Shown in pieces: positions 1-6,300 of a DNA stretch of 7,971 nucleotides. A program made the position numbers and the translations under genes. The stretch covers positions 4,920-12,890 of the forward strand of contig MFGL01000030.1 in the NCBI GenBank assembly GCA_001778285.1, in the 5' to 3' direction. The notes beneath the pieces are model-generated. The model was not told where the DNA came from and made no database searches. It was given only the letters and a program-made list of their open reading frames with translations. Every line of letters starts with the position of its first letter. Position 1 is the first letter of the stretch. Source of the stretch: Candidatus Falkowbacteria bacterium RIFOXYC2_FULL_47_12 (GTDB taxonomy: Bacteria; Patescibacteriota; Patescibacteriia; Patescibacteriales; XYC2-FULL-47-12).

Positions 1-31
1 GGGGCGGGGCGGAATAACAAATGGACTCGCA

Positions 32-65
32 AGGTTTCCGAAACCCTACGGGGTTTCGGAAACCT
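32..65 (+). terminator. Perfect 15-bp hairpin, candidate terminator of an upstream gene
   Basis: The arms at 32-46 and 51-65 are perfectly complementary around a TACG loop. On the + strand the stem is followed, after CC, by TGTTTTAT, a short and imperfect U-tract, so a Rho-independent terminator for a gene to the left is plausible. On the - strand no T-run follows the stem. Each arm is itself almost palindromic (GGTTTCCGAAACC against GGTTTCGGAAACC), so the element is two near-identical quasi-palindromes in tandem. That is unusual for a simple terminator and would also suit an interspersed palindromic repeat or a protein-binding site. Confidence 0.5.
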
Positions 66-131
66 CCTGTTTTATATTGGTTCAGATGTGGAAAACTAAT
101 TTAATTTTTTATCTTCAGCCGTAATTTTTTT

Positions 132-161
132 CGGCAGAGTCTCCCGTGGGAGACTCTGCCG
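132..161. repeat. Perfect inverted repeat / hairpin
   Basis: The arms at 132-145 (CGGCAGAGTCTCCC) and 148-161 (GGGAGACTCTGCCG) are exact reverse complements separated by two bases, so the realistic fold is a 13-bp stem with a four-base loop. A run of seven Ts lies immediately 5' of the left arm (125-131). The sequence after the right arm is TTGCACAAAATTTT, which is no U-tract. On the - strand the stem is followed by As. It therefore does not look like an intrinsic terminator on either strand. It lies upstream of the candidate promoter, so it would not be in the transcript of the giant gene if that promoter is used. An interspersed palindromic repeat or boundary element is an alternative. Confidence 0.7.
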
Positions 162-249
162 TTGCACAAAATTTTAAAAATTTATAATTTTATAGAATTA
201 TCAGCAATATATTGGGTTATTTTTATAATTTTTTTTATAAGACGTGCCA

Positions 250-340
250 TATCGGATACGTTTTTGTTATTAACTTTTTTTCTTGCGCGCAGGATATAAA
301 AAATGGTATAATAAAAATAATTTTAGGATTCTATCCGATA
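250..340. promoter_or_regulatory. 9-bp inverted repeat bracketing the promoter (possible operator pair)
   Basis: TATCGGATA at 250-258 and TATCCGATA at 332-340 are exact reverse complements. Each is also nearly palindromic in itself (TATC-S-GATA), as operator half-sites often are. Their centres are 82 bp apart, and the candidate -35/-10 elements lie between them. A regulator binding both sites could loop or block the promoter. A 9-bp match can arise by chance in an AT-rich region of this size, so this is a weak call. Confidence 0.25.
283..312 (+). promoter_or_regulatory. Candidate sigma70-type promoter with extended -10
   Basis: The -10 hexamer TATAAT at 307-312 is a perfect consensus and is preceded by TGG, giving an extended -10 (TGnTATAAT). 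A weak -35 candidate, TTGCGC (3 of 6 to TTGACA), sits at 283-288 with an 18-bp spacer. An extended -10 can compensate for a poor -35. The predicted transcript would start near 319, leaving a leader of roughly 55 bases before ATG 376. Other TATAAT strings nearby lack the TG extension. Confidence 0.45.
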
Positions 341-375
341 CAAAAAATTAGCTTATATCATTGTTTTCATTCCCC

Positions 376-3300
376 ATGCTTGGCAAAGGAGAAGACAACT
401 TAGAAAGCGGCATTGAGCCGGACGTTTTTGATACGCCTGACCTTGAAAAAAATCAGGGGCAGTCTTTTCATTTTTCCGGCGACAAAGAAGCCTACATCAG
501 TTTGGCCGAGGCCGCGCGGTACACGAAATTTTCCCAGGATTACCTCTCGCTGATGGCGCGCACCGGCAGGATGCCAGCCAAAAAATTCGGGCGCAACTGG
601 AAGGCCCGTCTGCGGGACGTGGAAGATTATATCGCGCGGATGGAGGCCAAGGCAGCCGTGCAAACCAAAACTGAACCGGCGCCGGGACAACTGGTGTACC
701 AAAAACTGGAGCACGTTGCAGGCCTACCCCTAACCAATTTTGCCCGATACCGCTTTCAGACGGTCGTGGCAAGCTTTTTAATTCTCACCACCGTATCGTT
801 GAGCTTTGCTCCTTGGTACGCGCCGGCGCAGGCGGCTTGGGCAGAAAATCTTTTTTGGGACGCTCTCGCTAAAACCGCGCAGGGTGCACGGGCTGTTGTT
901 GCGGACGCGGGTACTGCCGTGATACAGGCAACGCGCGTCGCCGCTGATACAACTTTTACCACTGGTTTGCAAGTAGGTGTCGGCGTTATTGCTAACGCCA
1001 ACCAAGCGCTCGCGAGCGCGGACAGAAGTCCGCAGGCGCAGCTGCAAAAAGCTGGCGCGCGCGCGCTGTTGCATTTGGAGCGTGTCGGCTCCGCTCTCAA
1101 CAACTTCAGTGTGGCGCTTGAGGCACGCACTACGCGGCGGCAGCAGTTTATTTTGGCCGGTCTGAATCGTTCAGTGGAAGAAACAGTATTTGCCATGGAT
1201 ACTCTGGCGCCGGATCTATCGTTGGCCGTGCGCAATATTTTGGCGGCGCCAACGCGGCTGGTGCCCGAACCGGTTGCCGTTGCCTTCAGCCAGAGCATTG
1301 GCGCAACGGATACGCTCATCGCCGCCGGCGTCGGCAAATTAGAGACGCACAAAAATGAATTAGTTCGCTCGTCCCGCGGCACGGTCGCCGGCATTCGGGA
1401 ATTTCAAAACGAAGGAGAACCGTTTTCGCAAAAAATATTTTTAATGGTCAATGACGCGGCGCAGACACAAAAGCAGCTCGCCGACGCCGTTCAGCGCAAA
1501 AGCAACGGTTTTATAAATACGCTGGCCGGCAAACAACGCGACTTGGGTACGGCGCTTTTGGAAATAACATCCGGCGGACTGGCGCGCGCGCAGAGCTACC
1601 TCGCGCAAAAAATTAACGGCGGCAACGCGCGCGTCGCCGGTGTCTCGGAGAGCGCGAAGCAGACCTCCGGCGGTCTCTGGCAGAGTATGAGCGATAATCT
1701 GGCAAAAGTTTCGGGCGGCGTGGACGCCGCAAAAGACGCCTGGCAGATTGAACAGACAAAATCAAAAAGTTCTTTAGCCAGCCTTTGGCTGCGGGCGTTA
1801 GATTTCATTTTGCCTGATTCGTTCCGGCAGAGTGTTGAAACCAAAATCGTTGCAGTGCCGGCCGAGGCACCAGCAGGAATTCCGGCGACGGGTACGCCAC
1901 AGACAATCATTATCACCACGACACAGCAACAGGTGGCGTCACCGAAACTGCCGGCGGCAACGCCGCTGCCCGCATTCGGTCGCGAATTGGCATTAGATAA
2001 AATTATCGGCAGTCCGGAAATAACCGGCGGACTCACCGTCAATGGTCCGGCCGTGTTTCATGACAGTTTAGATTTGTGGGGGCCGCTGTACTCCGCGAGC
2101 GGCGATGTCATAATCAAAGATAGCGTTGATATTAGCGGCGGCATCCGCGTGCGGGGTTTAGCCAGTATTGATGAATTAGGCGTAAACGGCAACGCTGCTA
2201 TCAGCGGCACACTAACTGTTTCCGGACATTTTATTACGGACAGTTTGGGCGCTCTGTATGATTTGAGCGTCGGGCGCAACTTAGGCGTGGGCGGCGAATT
2301 TACCGTTGCCAAAGACGCGCATATTGTTGAAGATCTATTAGTAAGTAAAAATTTGACCGTTACGCAGAGTGGCACTATCAACGGCAGTTTAACCGTTGCC
2401 GGAGAGAGCACGCTCACTGGTGATACCAGCGTTGGCGGTAATTTGAACGTTATCGGAACTATTACGATCGCAGGCGGCACGAGTAGCGGTGTTTTCAGCA
2501 TTACCGCTTCCAGCACTTCACCTGCCTTGCTCGTCAACCAGCGGGGTACCGGAAATATTTTAAAACTGCAGGATAATGGCACGGACGTTCTGTCAGTTTT
2601 GGATGGCGGCTATGTCGGTATCGGCACGTCTTCACCGGCAAGCCAGTTCACACTGTGGTCATCTCTGGCAACCTCAAGCAACGCGAGCATTGTAACGATT
2701 GCTGATAATGCTTCCACTACTTTGTTGACGGTTTTGAATCAGGGAGCGGTCGGCATCCGCGACGTCAGTCCGGACTTCGGCTTGGAGATCGCGGCCACGT
2801 CCACGAGCGGTTACTTCGCGATTTCTTCCAGCGCGAATAGCGACGGCAATGTCTTCATCGTCAACAATGACGGTGCGGTCGGCATCGGCACCTCGTCTCC
2901 GTCCGCCGCTCTCACGCTTTGGGGCGGCACGTCCGGCAGCGGCGTATCGCTTCTCAACGTCGCCGACAGCGCTTCCACTACGCTTTTAACTGTTTTGGAT
3001 AACGGAAACGTCGGTATCGGCACAACCTCACCGTTTCAAACGCTCTCGGTTACGGGCAATGTATTTGTTGATGGCAATATAAGTGTTACCGGTCCGATCA
3101 ATTATCTCGGTACAGCTACCACGACATTCGGCGGTCCGCTCGCCTCGTACACCGGAGATTTGATTATCGGCGCGGCCAGCGAAAATGATATTTTATTAAA
3201 TCCCTACGGCGGCAATGTCGGCATTGGGACAACTTCTCCTTTCACTACTCTTGCCATCACCGGCAACGGCTATCTCTCCGGCACATTAACTGCCGTCGGT

Positions 3301-6300
3301 TTAGCCACGTTCGGAAATTCTTCTACTACGCAGGCAACGATTGGCAACATGTATCTGCGCTCTAACACGATTTCGGCGACTAACGACAGTGGTCTCGCTT
3401 TATATGACAACGCGAGCAACGGGATAGTGATTGCTGACGGGGGAAATGTGGGAATAGGCGACGCCACGCCAACCTATCTTTTAGACGTTGCCGGCAACGG
3501 CCGCTTTACTTCGTATGTTGATGCGAGTTACTTTGTCGCAACTTCCACCAGTGCCACTTCTACCTTTGCCTTTGACATTGCTTCCGCCTCCGGCAACTTT
3601 ACCGTTCACTCCGCCGGCACGACGAATAATTTATTATTAAATCCGTACGGCGGCAATGTCGGCATTGGGACGACTTCTCCTTTCACTACTCTTGCCATCA
3701 CTGGCAACGGCTATCTCTCCGGCACATTAACTGCCGCCGGTTTAACCACGCTCAGTAATTCTTCCACTACGCAGGCGACGATAGGGAATATGTACTTGCG
3801 CAGCAATACTGTTTCCGCGACGAACGACAGCGGATTATATTTGTACGATGACGGTTCAAATGGGATTTTTGTGCAGGATGGGGGAAATGTCGGCATCGGC
3901 GACGCTACCCCAACTTACCTATTGGATGTTGCCGGCAACGGCCGTTTTACTTCGTATGTTGACGCGAGTTACTTTGTCGCGACTTCCACCAGTGCCACTT
4001 CTACCTTTGCCTTTGACATTGCTTCCGCCTCCGGCAACTTTACCGTTCACTCCGCCGGCACGACGAATAATTTATTATTAAATCCGTACGGCGGCAATGT
4101 CGGCATTGGGACGACTTCTCCTTTCACTACTCTTGCCATCACTGGCAACGGCTATCTCTCCGGCACATTAACTGCCGCCGGTTTAACCACGCTCAGTAAT
4201 TCTTCCACTACGCAGGCGACGATAGGGAATATGTACTTGCGCAGCAATACTGTTTCCGCGACGAACGACAGCGGATTATATTTGTACGATGACGGTTCAA
4301 ATGGGATTTTTGTGCAGGATGGGGGAAATGTCGGCATCGGCGACGCTACCCCAACTTACCTATTGGATGTTGCCGGCAACGGCCGTTTTACTTCGTATGT
4401 TGACGCGAGTTACTTTGTCGCGACTTCCACCACCGCGAGTTCAACATTCAACCGGATAAGTTCGGGTACGGGGGATTTGATTATTGGCGCGGCATCCGAA
4501 AATGATATTTTATTAAATCCCTACGGCGGCAGTGTCGGCATCGGCACGTCCAGCCCTACAGTTACTTTTTCCGTCAATGGCAACGGCTACGTCACCGGCG
4601 GTTTAGGCATCGGCATTGCCACGACCACGGCCGGCGCTTTGCAAACGTCAGGGGATGCCCACATCGGCGGCGATTTAACCGTCATCGGCAATTCAACAAC
4701 TTTGGGCGGCAGTTCCAGCGATACGCTGACGATTAACTCGTACATCAAATCAAATGTCATTCCCAATCAAAACATTAGCTATAGTTTGGGTTCGGTAGAC
4801 TATTATTGGGATAAGCTTTATGTCGGCGAATTAATCGTAAACAATGTTTCCGCGGCTTCCACCACAATCGGCGGCACACAGTCCGAGACGTTTACCATCA
4901 ACTCCGACAACGATACGGCCGATACCCAAAACGCTTCGCTGCTTTTTTTCCGCGGTTCGGTGGTGCCGAACGCGGTTATCAAATGGGATGCAACCGCAAA
5001 TCTCTTTGATTTTAACCAGCCGGTGTTTATCCAAAACGATTCCACGGACGGCATTATCACGCTCAACGTACAGGGCTCAAATGGCCAGTCAACGGACGTT
5101 CTGCGCATTGCATCTTCCACTGGTGATGTGCTTTTGAACGTGACCAATAGGGACAGAGTCGGCATCGCCACTACCACCCCGGGCCACACGTTAGACGTGT
5201 ACGGAAATTTCAGAGTAGGCACGGCCGGAAGCTACGATCATCTGCTATTTATCGATACAACAAATAACAAAGTCGGTATTGGGACAAGTTCGCCTTGGGC
5301 ATTTTTATCAGTGAACGCTCCGGGTGGACAGCCGGCATTCGCTATCGGCTCATCCACTACGCAGTTTATTGTTGACGCGGACGGAAATGTAGGAATTGGC
5401 ACAACTACTCCATTTACAACTTTAGCCATCACTGGCAACGGCTATTTATCCGGCACGCTAACCGCCGCCGGTTTAGCTACCTTAACTAATTCCACCAGCA
5501 CGCAAGCTACCATTGGCAACATTTATTTAAGTTCTAATACTATTTCGGCAACAAACGACAGCGGTCTCGCTTTATATGACAACGCAAGCAACGGCATAGT
5601 GATTGCTGACGGGGGCAATGTGGGAATAGGCGACGCTACCCCAACTTACCTATTGGATGTTGCCGGCAACGGCCGTTTTACTTCGTATGTTGACGCGAGT
5701 TACTTTGTCGCGACTTCCACCACCGCGAGTTCAACATTCAACCGGATAAGTTCGGGTACGGGGGATTTGATTATTGGCGCGGCATCCGAAAATGATATTT
5801 TATTAAATCCCTACGGCGGCAGTGTCGGCATCGCTTCCACTTCTCCCAACTGGATTTTATCCGTGAACGATGCGGGCAATGGTTTTGCCGTTAATGGTTC
5901 CGGCAATATCGTGCAAGGCGGCTATCAGGGAACGGCCATTGCCGATGCCTATATCTCTTCCGCAACAACCTGGAACAACAAATGGGATTTAGCCAGCTCC
6001 ACTATCGGCGTGCCGTACGGCGGCACCGGCGCAATTTCTTTATCTGACGGTTTCGTGCTCCTCGGCAACGGCACGGGAGCGATGCAAGCTTTGGATGTTA
6101 CCACCGACGGCGCTATCGTTATCGGCGACGGCACGACCGACCCGACGACCTTAGCCGCTTTTACCGGCTCTACCGGAACGCTAAAACACGAATACGGCGG
6201 CATTGAGGCGGACATCTCCGCTATCACCACCGGAGGAATTTTAAGAGGTTCGGGAGCGGGAGCAATGGCTATTTTGGCGCTGGGAACACCCGGACAGATA

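Larger units (their letters stand above)
1..375. other. Intergenic region upstream of the giant gene
   Basis: I see no convincing gene here. Positions 3-17 read GGC GGG GCG GAA TAA and could be the last codons of a gene entering from the left, but five codons cannot support a call. The hairpin at 32-65 would suit the end of such a gene. Positions 66-130 and especially 162-370 are strongly AT-rich, in clear contrast to the much more GC-rich coding sequence that follows. Several TATAAT-like strings occur (183-188, 224-229, 307-312), as expected in such sequence. Only the one at 307-312 has extra promoter features. A 63-codon frame at 212-403 has no family resemblance and overlaps the start of the real gene, so it is not called. 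Confidence 0.75.

Noticed and set aside
1..17. C-terminal end of an upstream gene ending at TAA 15-17
   Set aside because: Only four sense codons are visible, which cannot be told from chance; mentioned in the intergenic entry only.
385..394. AAGGAG sequence as a ribosome binding site for a later start
   Set aside because: No in-frame ATG, GTG or TTG lies within the normal distance; the next ATG in frame is inside the helix-turn-helix domain and would destroy it.
212..403. 63-codon + strand frame in the AT-rich spacer
   Set aside because: Phe/Ile/Tyr-rich translation typical of AT-rich non-coding DNA, contains the candidate promoter, and overlaps the start of the giant gene in another frame.
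1596..2582. Long open frames on the - strand (1596-2042, 2058-2582) opposite the giant gene
   Set aside because: They are antisense to a well-supported reading frame, show no family resemblance, and their composition is the mirror of the Ser/Thr/Gly-rich repeats.
3100..4432. CRISPR array or other non-coding tandem array
   Set aside because: The units are 441 bp, keep the reading frame and translate into regular fibre repeats; there are no short repeats with unique spacers.
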